NCBI GenBank assembly: GCA_903959715.1
Contig: CAJBXX010000244.1
Coordinates: forward strand, 1-8,985
DNA length: 8,985 nt
DNA from: an uncultured Alphaproteobacteria bacterium
GTDB lineage: Bacteria; Pseudomonadota; Alphaproteobacteria; Rickettsiales; UBA1997
Direction of reading: 5' to 3'
In this document: positions 1 to 7,157 of the stretch, piece by piece
Layout: each line of letters begins with the position of its first letter
Position numbering within the stretch: position 1 is the stretch's first letter
Translations under genes and position numbers: made by a program
The notes under the pieces: generated by a model
Seen by the model: the letters and a program-made list of their open reading frames with translations, nothing else
Database searches by the model: none
Told to the model about the DNA's origin: nothing

Positions 1-60
1 AAAATAACATAAATTTTTATTTATTCAAACATCAATTTTTGTTGTTTAGTTAAATTTATT

Positions 61-813
61 TTAAGTTGCCTGCAAATCGTTGATAATAGTGTTGCGATAA
101 AGAGAATTTTGTTGCTTATTTTTGTCAAAATCATCGATAAATAAAAATTTTTTTAAGAAAAATCCACTCAATTTTAAGCCATCAATTAATTGAGTATTTT
201 CAATATTTTCATTTTTTTCTTCAAGTAAAAAATTGGGTAATTTGAGTAGTTTATGCGAATATTTTTCACCCGCTTCCATCGATACGGCGTGTGCTGATTT
301 TGGCGAAACGAAAGCCAAATTAACTCGCGAATTGGTAACGACGCAACAAGAAAAATCGATGCCATAACCGAGGCTTTCAAGAATCATCAATTCTAATTTT
401 ATATAATTGCCAATTATTTGTTGATTTAAAATGCGAGCATCGCCCAAATTTTGCAAAAATTCTAAAAATTTTTTATATAAAAATTCAAATGATTCGCGTT
501 CTAAAAAATAGTCGTCAATTATTGATATTATTGATTTCGCACAATTTATTCGTAATTTATCAAGCATAAATCTTGAGCAATTATTTTCGGCTAAATCAAG
601 ATTTAAAAAATTGCCCAAACCATCTTCAAGCCTCGATGCGTAATCAAAAGTAATCAAATTTCCCATTTGCAAAATGGCATTATTTTTTTTAGAAGAAACA
701 TATTTGATGAAGCCACGATAAACGCCGTAATTCTCGCTAAAAACCTTGAGAATCGCCGATTTTTCGCCATATTTTTTGATGCTGATTACAATTCCCGAAT
801 CGCTATATTTCAT
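61..813 (-). CDS. recO: DNA repair protein RecO
   Basis: This is the recombination mediator that, with RecR, loads RecA onto SSB-coated single-stranded DNA in the RecF pathway; it acts in the cytoplasm on the nucleoid. The 250-aa length is normal for the family. Residues 1-80 have the look of the N-terminal OB fold (opening MKYSDSGIVISIKKYGE, then a stretch of alternating beta segments with YRGFIKY). The C-terminal part has a helical segment followed by GYGIDFSCCVVT (150-160) and AFVSPKSAHAVS (167-178), a pattern I associate with alphaproteobacterial RecO. Only the adjacent pair C156-C157 is present there, so the four-Cys zinc finger of some RecO proteins is absent. The ATG lies inside the 3' end of miaA (11-bp overlap), which implies translational coupling. 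It is the last gene of the minus-strand operon. No clear terminator is visible in the 60 bp downstream. Confidence 0.9.
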   Translation of the reverse strand: MKYSDSGIVISIKKYGEKSAILKVFSENYGVYRGFIKYVSSKKNNAILQMGNLITFDYASRLEDGLGNFLNLDLAENNCSRFMLDKLRINCAKSIISIIDDYFLERESFEFLYKKFLEFLQNLGDARILNQQIIGNYIKLELMILESLGYGIDFSCCVVTNSRVNLAFVSPKSAHAVSMEAGEKYSHKLLKLPNFLLEEKNENIENTQLIDGLKLSGFFLKKFLFIDDFDKNKQQNSLYRNTIINDLQAT

Positions 814-1717
814 GATTAAATAAATCGATATTTTTTATGTATTCTAAAATTTTTTGCGGATTTTCAAAAAATAAAATTTCATCAAATTGATGACGAAACC
901 AAGTGAGTTGTCTTTTAGCATAATTGCGGGTTTTTTGCGATGCAAGCTTTTGCATTTCTGCGAGCGAAATTTTTTTATCTAAAAAATCTGAAATCTCTTT
1001 AAAACCTAGAGTATTAACGATTGGAGAATTTAAATCACCAATATTTTTTAAATAATTTTCAACTTCTTTTATCGCATTATTTTCCAACATTTTTTCGAAT
1101 CTCTCATCACAATTTTTATAAATTTCTTGTCGCGATGGATTTAAATTTAAATGAATAAATTGATAATTTTCTAAAATTTTTTGTGGTTTTTGTTGTTGAA
1201 AAAATTCAATTTTTTTGCCAGTTTGTAAAAAAACTTCACAAGCTCGCAACAATTTTTGTTTATCAATAATTTTATCATTGCCAAAATTTTCTTGAAATTT
1301 TTCATGCCCAATTTCGGCATATAAATTTTGGGCTTGAAGACGAAATTTTTCATCAATTTCTGGAATTTCATTAATACCATCAATCAGCTTTGAGATATAC
1401 ATGCCGTTGCCACCAACAATTATTGGAATTTTATTTTCTTGTTGAATTTTTTCAACAATTTCGGCGACCATTTTTAACCAAATTGCTACCGAAATTTTTT
1501 GCTTTGAATCTAAAATTCCGTATAAAAAATGTTCGATTTCAATTAAATTTTCTGTCGAAGGTTGTGCTGATAAAATTGGTAAATCGCGATAAATTTGTAA
1601 AGAATCGGCGTTGATTATTGCTCCGTTAAAAATTTTTGCAATTTGCATGGCGACGCTTGATTTACCTGATGCCGTCGCCCCCGAAATTACAATTATTTTT
1701 GACTTAGATTTTAACAT
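803..1717 (-). CDS. miaA: tRNA dimethylallyltransferase MiaA
   Basis: MiaA transfers a dimethylallyl group from DMAPP to N6 of adenosine 37 in tRNAs that read codons beginning with U, giving i6A. The 304-aa protein is full length. The P-loop GATASGKS is at residues 13-20. The DSLQIYRDLPILSAQPS segment (38-54) matches the family's substrate-recognition DSxQxYR region. VGGNGMYISKL (101-111) corresponds to the VGGTGLY motif. A helical insertion follows, then TLGFKEI (236-242) and the C-terminal KTRNYAKRQLTWFR (262-275), which is the characteristic tRNA-channel motif. The start codon overlaps the end of rluD by 14 bp, and the stop (TAG) overlaps the recO start by 11 bp. No Shine-Dalgarno is obvious, so expression probably depends on coupling to the upstream gene. 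Confidence 0.96.
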   Translation of the reverse strand: MLKSKSKIIVISGATASGKSSVAMQIAKIFNGAIINADSLQIYRDLPILSAQPSTENLIEIEHFLYGILDSKQKISVAIWLKMVAEIVEKIQQENKIPIIVGGNGMYISKLIDGINEIPEIDEKFRLQAQNLYAEIGHEKFQENFGNDKIIDKQKLLRACEVFLQTGKKIEFFQQQKPQKILENYQFIHLNLNPSRQEIYKNCDERFEKMLENNAIKEVENYLKNIGDLNSPIVNTLGFKEISDFLDKKISLAEMQKLASQKTRNYAKRQLTWFRHQFDEILFFENPQKILEYIKNIDLFNHEI

Positions 1718-2693
1718 TTTTTAGAGTTTCGTAAAGTTCTTGTAAATCTTTGGGCAAAGGAATTTCAAGCGAAATTTCTTGTTTAGAAATTGGGTGAATG
1801 AAGGCTATTTTGTAAGAATGCAAAGCCTGTCTTGAAAAATTTTCTAAAAGTTTTTTTAATTTTTCATCGACATTTTTCGGCAACATTTTTTTGCAAGAAT
1901 TATAAGTTTGATCGCCAATAATTGAGTGTTTTTGTGATTCAAAATGGACGCGAATTTGATGAGTCCGACCGGTCTCGAGCCGGCATTCCACAAGGCTTGC
2001 GAAGCCATCTAAAAAAATCTCTTTAGTTTCATAATTGGTAATCGCAACTCTCCCGGCACTTTTGCAAATTGTCATTTTTAAACGATTGCTGTGATGGCGA
2101 ATAATATTTTTATTAATCACTCCGCGTTTTGGATCGAAAACGCCGTAAATAAATGTTAAATAATGGCGCTTGATATCGCGGTCTCGAAGCATGTTACTCA
2201 AACCTTGATGTGTTAAATCATTTTTAGCAACAATCATTAATCCGCTAGTATCTTTATCCAAGCGATGAACTATTCCCAAACGCATTTCGCCACTAACCGT
2301 TGATAAGCGATCGCGATGCGAAAATAATAATCCATTTACCAAAGTATTTTCTTGATTACCCGATCCCGGATGAACAGTCAAGCCACTCGGCTTGTTAACG
2401 ACCATTAAGTCATTATCTTCATAAACAATTTCAAAATCAATTTCTTTGGCTTTAAGATGAGATGGCTCCACGGGTGGAACCTCGACAATAATTTCATCAT
2501 TTATTTTAAGTTTGTAAGAATCATTTTCTAAAATTAAATTTTGTGAATTTTTGACTAATTTTTGAGCGATAAAATTTTGAATTTTAGTGCGAGTAATTTC
2601 TGGTTTTATTTTTAAAAATTCTTGAGCTAAAAATTTATCAAGCCTTATCCCAACTGATTCTAAACCAACATTAAAATTAAATTTATTTGACAT
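1704..2693 (-). CDS. rluD: 23S rRNA pseudouridine synthase, RluD type
   Basis: This is an RluA/RluC/RluD-family pseudouridine synthase, most like RluD, which isomerises uridines in helix 69 of 23S rRNA during large-subunit assembly. In the 329-aa protein an N-terminal S4 RNA-binding domain spans roughly residues 15-75 (GIRLDKFLAQEF at 15-26). The catalytic domain starts near residue 85 with YEDNDLMVVNKPSGLTVHPG (91-110). The signature HRLDKDTSGL (143-152) carries the catalytic Asp146. RTHQIRVH (243-250) is the conserved RNA-contact motif near the active site, and GDQTY (260-264) is also typical. The start overlaps tsaE by 11 bp and the end overlaps miaA by 14 bp. Assignment to RluD rather than RluC rests on the overall pattern and the proline-rich VEVPPVEPS junction after S4, so the exact target uridines are an inference. 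Confidence 0.92.
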   Translation of the reverse strand: MSNKFNFNVGLESVGIRLDKFLAQEFLKIKPEITRTKIQNFIAQKLVKNSQNLILENDSYKLKINDEIIVEVPPVEPSHLKAKEIDFEIVYEDNDLMVVNKPSGLTVHPGSGNQENTLVNGLLFSHRDRLSTVSGEMRLGIVHRLDKDTSGLMIVAKNDLTHQGLSNMLRDRDIKRHYLTFIYGVFDPKRGVINKNIIRHHSNRLKMTICKSAGRVAITNYETKEIFLDGFASLVECRLETGRTHQIRVHFESQKHSIIGDQTYNSCKKMLPKNVDEKLKKLLENFSRQALHSYKIAFIHPISKQEISLEIPLPKDLQELYETLKNVKI

Positions 2694-3114
2694 TTTCTAT
2701 AATTATTTCACGCGCTTCATCGTGATGATTAATAACATTTTTTATGGTAATTTTTAAGCAATTTTTTGGTAAATATTTTTCGGCAATTTGTGGCCACTCG
2801 ATTAAAACAATATTACCATTTAATGCCTCAAAGAAACCAATGTTTTCAAGCTCTTCTTCATGTTTTATGCGATATAAATCAAAGTGAAAAATTTCAGCTT
2901 TTTTAGTTTTATAAGAATAAACAATGTTGAAAGTCGGGCTCAAAACTTCGCTGGGAATTTCTTGTAAAAAATTAATAAAATTTCTAGCAAAAAAACTTTT
3001 GCCAACACCAAGATTACCATAGAGTGCAATCACTTTATTATTTTTAATTGAATTAGCAATTTCTTTTGCAAATTCAATCATTTCGCCTTGCGAATCTATA
3101 GAAATTTTTTTCAT
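2683..3114 (-). CDS. tsaE: tRNA threonylcarbamoyladenosine biosynthesis ATPase TsaE
   Basis: TsaE is the small P-loop ATPase that works with TsaB and TsaD to form t6A at position 37 of ANN-decoding tRNAs. I place the start at the internal ATG giving MKKISIDSQGE (143 aa). A longer reading reaches 3171, but its first 19 residues run inside the prepilin peptidase gene and do not resemble the family. With the chosen start the gap to the upstream stop is 5 nt. The Walker A motif GNLGVGKS is at residues 33-40, followed by SPTFNIVYSY (59-68), HFDLYR (77-82), an ELENIGF segment (88-94) and the LIEWP motif (104-108), all diagnostic for TsaE. The length suits the family. The 3' end overlaps rluD by 11 bp. 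No Shine-Dalgarno is seen. Confidence 0.94.
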   Translation of the reverse strand: MKKISIDSQGEMIEFAKEIANSIKNNKVIALYGNLGVGKSFFARNFINFLQEIPSEVLSPTFNIVYSYKTKKAEIFHFDLYRIKHEEELENIGFFEALNGNIVLIEWPQIAEKYLPKNCLKITIKNVINHHDEAREIIIENVK

Positions 3115-3119
3115 CAAAT

Positions 3120-3890
3120 TTAGTATATAACTGGCTTGCCTACTAACAAACAAATGTAGGCTGACAAGCAAATTGCTGGAGCAAAAGGAAAGGTTTCATC
3201 TTTTTTTAATTTTTGCCAAATGCCACCAAATAGAGCTCCGATCGCGCCACTTAAGAACATAAATAAAATAAAATTATTTAAACTCAACATAAATCCTGCT
3301 ATTAAAAAAAATTTAAAATCATCAATGCCGATGCCATCAATTCCTGCTGAATAATAGAAAAAAAGCCATATGGCAAAACCAAATGCAAGAAATGCTAGAG
3401 CTGGTCTCAAGCCATCATAAACCGAATTTAAACCACCATTGTGAATTGTTAAAAGAGTTACAAAAAAAACTAAAGCGAATTGTAAAATATCGGGAATAAA
3501 GTAATGCTCTAAATCAACCACCACCATTATAAAAAGTGTAACAAAAATTGCTAAATAAAGCAAAAATTTAATATCAATTTTACAATCAAATTTAATAAAA
3601 GTTAGAATGAATCCTAGGGCACAAAATAATTCGATTAATGGATAGCGGACGGAAATTTTGGCGGAACAATTTAAGCATTTTCCGCGTTGTAATATCCATG
3701 AAAAAAGTGGAATTAACGAGCGAATTTTTAATTTTGCGTTGCAGTGAGTGCATTTTGAGCGAGCTAAAAATATTGACTCTTTTGAAACTAGTCGATAACT
3801 TACCAAGCTGATAAAACTGCCGAATATTAGTCCAAAAATTCCAACAAAAAAAATTTGAAGATTCTGATTAAAAGCAAAAAATATTTCCAT
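3120..3890 (-). CDS. pilD: Type IV prepilin peptidase (A24 family)
   Basis: This is an inner-membrane aspartic peptidase that cleaves the leader of type IV pilin-like or type II secretion pseudopilin precursors and usually N-methylates the new end. The 256-aa protein begins with a hydrophobic segment and GSFISLVSYRL (24-34), matching the family's GSFLNVVIYRL. A cytoplasmic domain follows with two zinc-binding-type Cys pairs, C47-x2-C50 and C72-x2-C75, then RYPLIE (82-87). Several membrane helices lie between about 88 and 252. The first catalytic Asp is D126 in VDLEHYFIPD (125-134). The second motif reads G188-I-D-D191-F-K193, where families normally have GxGD-x-K; the catalytic Asp is retained but the preceding Gly is an Asp. 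It is the first gene of the minus-strand operon. No pilin or secretion genes are in the window, so its substrates are unknown. Confidence 0.9.
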   Translation of the reverse strand: MEIFFAFNQNLQIFFVGIFGLIFGSFISLVSYRLVSKESIFLARSKCTHCNAKLKIRSLIPLFSWILQRGKCLNCSAKISVRYPLIELFCALGFILTFIKFDCKIDIKFLLYLAIFVTLFIMVVVDLEHYFIPDILQFALVFFVTLLTIHNGGLNSVYDGLRPALAFLAFGFAIWLFFYYSAGIDGIGIDDFKFFLIAGFMLSLNNFILFMFLSGAIGALFGGIWQKLKKDETFPFAPAICLSAYICLLVGKPVIY

Positions 3891-3975
3891 AATTATTTAT
3901 AAATAAAAGTGATAATTGATAAATTAAACATTTGTTATAAACTATGATTAAATTTAATTAATTTTTTTGAAAAAA
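3891..3975. promoter_or_regulatory. Divergent promoter region between pilD-like and nlpD-like genes
   Basis: This short, almost purely AT intergenic region lies between two divergent transcription units, so it must contain promoters for both. Plus-strand candidates are the -10-like TATAAA at 3936-3941 and TATGAT at 3943-3948, with TTGATA at 3916-3921 as a possible -35. The spacings (14 or 21 nt) are not ideal, so no element can be fixed with certainty. On the minus strand only weak AT-rich matches are visible. The presence of promoters is inferred from layout rather than from strong motifs. Confidence 0.35.
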
Positions 3976-5214
3976 ATGAATATCACAACAACAATATTTT
4001 GCCAAAAATTTCTATTGTTAACAATATTATTATTTTCTACCTCATGTTTACAAGAGCCAGCTAAAATCATTAATCGTAGCAATCTCAAGTTCAACAAAAA
4101 TAATCAATTTAATCAAGAAAAATATCGCAATATTGTTCAAAAAAAATCAGATAAAAAAGAAGATTCTGTAGTGAAGTCAGAAAATTCTAGCGATGAAATT
4201 GCGGTTGAAAGTGGCGATACTTTATATTCCATCGCCAAAAAAAATGATATTGCTTTGCGTGATTTAATTGATCACAATAATCTTGAACCGCCTTACACCT
4301 TAAAGGCTGGAAGCACATTAAAGATTCCCGCTTCAAATTATCACGAATCTCGCGAAGGCGATACGCTTTATTCGATTTCACGAATTTATTCAATGAAAGT
4401 CAATGATTTAATCGCTCTCAATAATTTAAAATTACCTTATTCAATTTATCCAGGAGATAAAATTAAAATCGTTCGCGATAAAAATAATAAAGCTGAAGTA
4501 AGTGAAAAAAAAGTTGCTAATAATAAAAATAATGAAGAAAAATTTTCTGAAAAAAATCTAGAATTAGTCGCCGAATCCAAATCAAAAAATGAAAAAATCG
4601 GTTTCAAATCTTCCGAAGAAAAAGCTAAAGAAATTAATGAAAAAAAGCATTCAAAAGAAATCGAAAAATATGGGTTTAAGCCTTCTGAAGTAAGAGCCGC
4701 CGAAATTAATAAAAAAAATAATGATTCCGATTCTAAAACTGCAAAAAATATTATAAATCCTACAAAAAATGAAATAGTTGAAACAAAACTAAGTATAAAT
4801 AAGCCAATTGATAAAGATTCAATTAAAAAAATTGCCAATAAAACCAATCGCTTTGCTTGGCCGGTTCGCGGAAAAGTTATTTCTAAATTTGGTCCAAAAA
4901 GTGCCGGACTTTACAATGATGGCATCAATATCAAAGCCTCGGAGGGTCAAGTCGTTAACGCCTCGGAAGATGGAATCGTGGCATATGTTGGCAATGAATT
5001 AAAGGGTTATGGTAATTTGGTCATAATAAAACATGCGGGCGGATGGATTTCGGCTTACGCCCATCTGAAAAATTCGTCAGTTGATCGTGGACAAAAAATT
5101 AACAAAGGGCAAAAAATTGGCAATGTCGGAAATTCTGGCAAAGTAAAATTTCCGCAACTATATTTTGGCTTAAGAAAAGGTCGCGACGCCGTAAATCCCG
5201 AAAATTATTTATAA
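3976..5214 (+). CDS. nlpD: NlpD-like LysM/LytM lipoprotein, probable amidase activator
   Basis: This is a cell-envelope protein of the NlpD type; such proteins activate N-acetylmuramyl-L-alanine amidases that split septal peptidoglycan. The ATG used here gives 412 aa; an in-frame TTG 9 nt upstream (3967) would add a basic MKK start and cannot be excluded. The N-terminus has a basic residue (K11), a hydrophobic core and a lipobox-like FSTSC with C24, so a lipoprotein is likely. Two LysM peptidoglycan-binding domains follow (about 75-119 and 124-167, each with GDTLYSI). A charged, low-complexity K/E/N linker (168-292) contains an 18-residue duplication. The LytM (M23-like) domain occupies 293-412 and matches NlpD strongly around GYGNLVIIKH and the C-terminal VNPENYL. 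The metal-binding residues are replaced: N314-x-G-x-N318 for HxGxD and Q394-L-Y396 for HLH, so it is probably not a peptidase. ftsY starts 5 nt after it. Confidence 0.88.
   Translation: MNITTTIFCQKFLLLTILLFSTSCLQEPAKIINRSNLKFNKNNQFNQEKYRNIVQKKSDKKEDSVVKSENSSDEIAVESGDTLYSIAKKNDIALRDLIDHNNLEPPYTLKAGSTLKIPASNYHESREGDTLYSISRIYSMKVNDLIALNNLKLPYSIYPGDKIKIVRDKNNKAEVSEKKVANNKNNEEKFSEKNLELVAESKSKNEKIGFKSSEEKAKEINEKKHSKEIEKYGFKPSEVRAAEINKKNNDSDSKTAKNIINPTKNEIVETKLSINKPIDKDSIKKIANKTNRFAWPVRGKVISKFGPKSAGLYNDGINIKASEGQVVNASEDGIVAYVGNELKGYGNLVIIKHAGGWISAYAHLKNSSVDRGQKINKGQKIGNVGNSGKVKFPQLYFGLRKGRDAVNPENYL
4594..4719 (+). repeat. Internal 18-residue duplication in the NlpD-like linker
   Basis: Two imperfect in-frame copies of a motif occur in the linker, at 4594-4647 (KIGFKSSEEKAKEINEKK) and 4666-4719 (KYGFKPSEVRAAEINKKN), separated by six residues. 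The shared core is GFKxSExxAxEINxK. The codons differ in many positions, so this is an old duplication kept at protein level or a composition-driven resemblance, not a recent tandem copy. Confidence 0.7.
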
Positions 5215-5219
5215 TAAAA

Positions 5220-6149
5220 ATGGCATTTTTCAATTTATTTTCAAAATCAAAAATTAGTGATCAACTAAAAAATAGTTCACAAAAATTATCGCAAACAATT
5301 GCTCAAATTTTTACTCATAAAAAACTTGATTCATTTATTCTTGAAGAGCTTGAGGAGACCCTCATAACAAGCGATTTGGGCAGTGATTTTGCTCGAGAAA
5401 TTATCAATAATTTGCGTCAAAAAAAGTTTGAAAAAAACATTGATGAAAAATTCATCAAAGAATTTTTGGTTAAAGAAATTGAAAAAATTTTAAAGCCTTG
5501 CGAAGGAAAAATTGATCTCGATTCTGATAAAAAACCTCAAGTAATTATCTTCAATGGCGTCAACGGAGCCGGTAAAACCACGACCATCGGCAAAATCGCT
5601 CACAACCTTAAAAATCAAAATAAAAAAGTTTTAATTTCGGCTTGCGATACCTTTCGCGCTGGGGCTTCGTCGCAACTTGAAATTTGGGCAAAACGAGCCA
5701 ATTGTGAAATTATTTTACCGCTCAAAGAAGGCGAAGACCCCGCTTCGGTTGCTTATCGAGCTCTCGATTACGCCATAAAAAATGATTTTGATGTTTTGCT
5801 TATCGACACCGCGGGCAGATTGCAAAATAAACAAAACTTAATGGATGAGCTTAAAAAAATTAACAATGTTTTAAAAAAACTCGACGCTTCGGCTCCGCAT
5901 TACAATTTATTAATTGTCGATGCCACAATCGGGCAAAATTCGAGAATACAAACGGAAATTTTTAACCAAACCGTTGGCATTGACGGGCTAGTAATTACAA
6001 AGCTCGATGGCAGTGCTAAAGGTGGAGTTGTTGTGGCAATTTCTAAAATTTTTGCTAAACCAATTTTTGCCGTTGGCATCGGTGAAAAAATTGAAGATTT
6101 GCAAGAATTTGATGCCAAAAATTTTGCCAAAAGTTTGATAGAAAATTAA
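5220..6149 (+). CDS. ftsY: Signal recognition particle receptor FtsY
   Basis: FtsY is the SRP receptor GTPase at the inner membrane. It pairs with Ffh to deliver ribosomes translating membrane proteins to the Sec translocon. In the 309-aa protein the N domain is a helical bundle at about 20-95 (LEELEETLITSDLG at 41-54). The NG core follows: G1 GVNGAGKTTT (113-122), DTFRAGA (143-149), G3 DTAGR (196-200), DATIGQNS (234-241), G4 TKLDGSAKGG (260-269) and the closing GIGEKIEDL (286-294). The acidic A domain found in E. coli FtsY is missing; only about 15 residues (MAFFNLFSK..) precede the N domain, and these hydrophobic and basic residues could serve as the membrane anchor. Short FtsY forms are common in alphaproteobacteria. 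It lies 5 nt after nlpD and 22 nt before the next gene, so the three are probably one operon. No Shine-Dalgarno is visible. Confidence 0.97.
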   Translation: MAFFNLFSKSKISDQLKNSSQKLSQTIAQIFTHKKLDSFILEELEETLITSDLGSDFAREIINNLRQKKFEKNIDEKFIKEFLVKEIEKILKPCEGKIDLDSDKKPQVIIFNGVNGAGKTTTIGKIAHNLKNQNKKVLISACDTFRAGASSQLEIWAKRANCEIILPLKEGEDPASVAYRALDYAIKNDFDVLLIDTAGRLQNKQNLMDELKKINNVLKKLDASAPHYNLLIVDATIGQNSRIQTEIFNQTVGIDGLVITKLDGSAKGGVVVAISKIFAKPIFAVGIGEKIEDLQEFDAKNFAKSLIEN

Positions 6150-6171
6150 CTTTATTATAAATTATTAGACT

Positions 6172-7095
6172 ATGAAAACAGAAATCCCGGAAGAAATTGA
6201 TGTTAAAAAAATTACTTTACGAGATCTTGTTAAAATTAGTGATAATTCGGTTGAAGATGAAGAAAATAAAAAACCGATAAAGCCAATTACAAGAAGCCTT
6301 GATAATTCCGACGATAAAGAAAAAAATAAAAAAAGTGGTTTACTGGAAGCGTTTTTAACTCCTTTTCAAGATAAATTTGAAGAATTAAAAAAGTCTTGGA
6401 GTGGGTTGCCACCTCAAGAAGCTAAAGAGTATGCAGAGTCTGTTTCTAAATCTTTAACGCAAAAATTTGATCAAGCTTTTGACAATTCTTCGCCCAAACA
6501 AAAACAAAGATTTGAAAATCTTGGGCGTAAAATTTCTGGTCGAGATGATTCAAATAAAATTAAATTAGATGGCGATAAAAATTCACTCGAACAGCTTGCT
6601 GAGCTTGGGGTCGATTTAAAAAAACTCAATAATAAAATCAACATGACGACAATCGTCAATCCTTTTTCTGCGGAAGGTCAAAAAACTCCAATTAAAGTGA
6701 TGACAATAGATGGTGAAAAAGAAGTGATGATCGATGTTCAAAAATTTGCCAAAGATGCGGTCGAATTTAATCAAAAACAAGCAAACGAGGAAACAAAAAT
6801 TCCTTTAAATAAAGCACTTGAATTATATGGTAAAAAACAATCCGGAGCCTTGTCGGAACAAGAAAAAGTCGATGCTAATAAATTGCAAGAATCCGCTGAT
6901 AAAGCCGATAAAAGTAATGCGATAAGAAGGCAAGATTTTTTAAAAAAAGTTGATGGAGTTCGCGGAATAAATCCGCCATCTTTGTCGAATTCAAATCAAG
7001 GATCATCTTGGCGCGAAAGGGTAGGTGGCGATAGCGTTGGCGGTTCAAAAAGTGGCGGAGTTTCAAAAGGTGGCTCTGGCTCAAGAGTTGGTTAA
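6172..7095 (+). CDS. Hypothetical hydrophilic protein with Gly/Ser-rich tail
   Basis: I do not recognise a family for this 307-aa protein. It is highly charged and Cys-free, with no signal peptide and no membrane segment. Residues 1-55 are acidic/basic low complexity and probably disordered. Residues 56-125 (LLEAFLTPFQDKFEELKKSW onward) look amphipathic-helical. A more ordered patch sits at about 157-200, with beta-like KVMTIDGEKEVMID (175-188) followed by a helix. Residues 210-265 are again helical and charged. The last 27 residues (281-307) contain 10 Gly and many Ser with repeated GG-S units. It starts 22 nt after ftsY and is followed by two hairpins, so it seems to be the last gene of the nlpD-ftsY unit. 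Codon use looks like its neighbours. A role linked to the envelope or to secretion is only a guess from position and composition. Confidence 0.75.
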   Translation: MKTEIPEEIDVKKITLRDLVKISDNSVEDEENKKPIKPITRSLDNSDDKEKNKKSGLLEAFLTPFQDKFEELKKSWSGLPPQEAKEYAESVSKSLTQKFDQAFDNSSPKQKQRFENLGRKISGRDDSNKIKLDGDKNSLEQLAELGVDLKKLNNKINMTTIVNPFSAEGQKTPIKVMTIDGEKEVMIDVQKFAKDAVEFNQKQANEETKIPLNKALELYGKKQSGALSEQEKVDANKLQESADKADKSNAIRRQDFLKKVDGVRGINPPSLSNSNQGSSWRERVGGDSVGGSKSGGVSKGGSGSRVG

Positions 7096-7125
7096 CTCTT
7101 CAAAAGTTATTTATAAAAAACTTTT
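7083..7125. terminator. Tandem hairpins at convergent gene ends, probable bidirectional terminator
   Basis: Two perfect 7-bp inverted repeats sit back to back. The first has arms AAGAGTT (7083-7089) and AACTCTT (7094-7100) with a 4-nt loop, and includes the stop codon of the 307-aa gene. The second has arms AAAAGTT (7102-7108) and AACTTTT (7119-7125) with a 10-nt loop and a T-rich 3' side on the plus strand. On the minus strand the same arm ends in TTTT. They lie between convergent genes, where a shared terminator is expected. The stems are short and AT-rich, so strength is uncertain. Confidence 0.5.
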
Positions 7126-7157
7126 TCTTGTCAAATTTTTAATTTTAATTGAACAAA

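Noticed and set aside
1..60. The AT-rich end downstream of recO checked for a terminator or small RNA.
   Set aside because: No stable inverted repeat followed by a T run on the minus strand and no other recognisable structure was found.
1390..1614. A 74-codon plus-strand open frame inside miaA.
   Set aside because: It is antisense to a strongly conserved gene and its composition (F, L, K, R) simply mirrors the AT-rich complement.
3115..3171. The longer reading of tsaE starting at 3171.
   Set aside because: The extra 19 residues lie within the prepilin peptidase coding region and do not resemble TsaE; the ATG at 3114 fits the family and the gene spacing.
4446..4847. A 133-codon minus-strand open frame with hydrophobic composition opposite the NlpD linker.
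   Set aside because: It is the antisense of a K/E/N-rich low-complexity linker, which automatically gives F/L/S-rich hydrophobic codons; no start signal or family resemblance.
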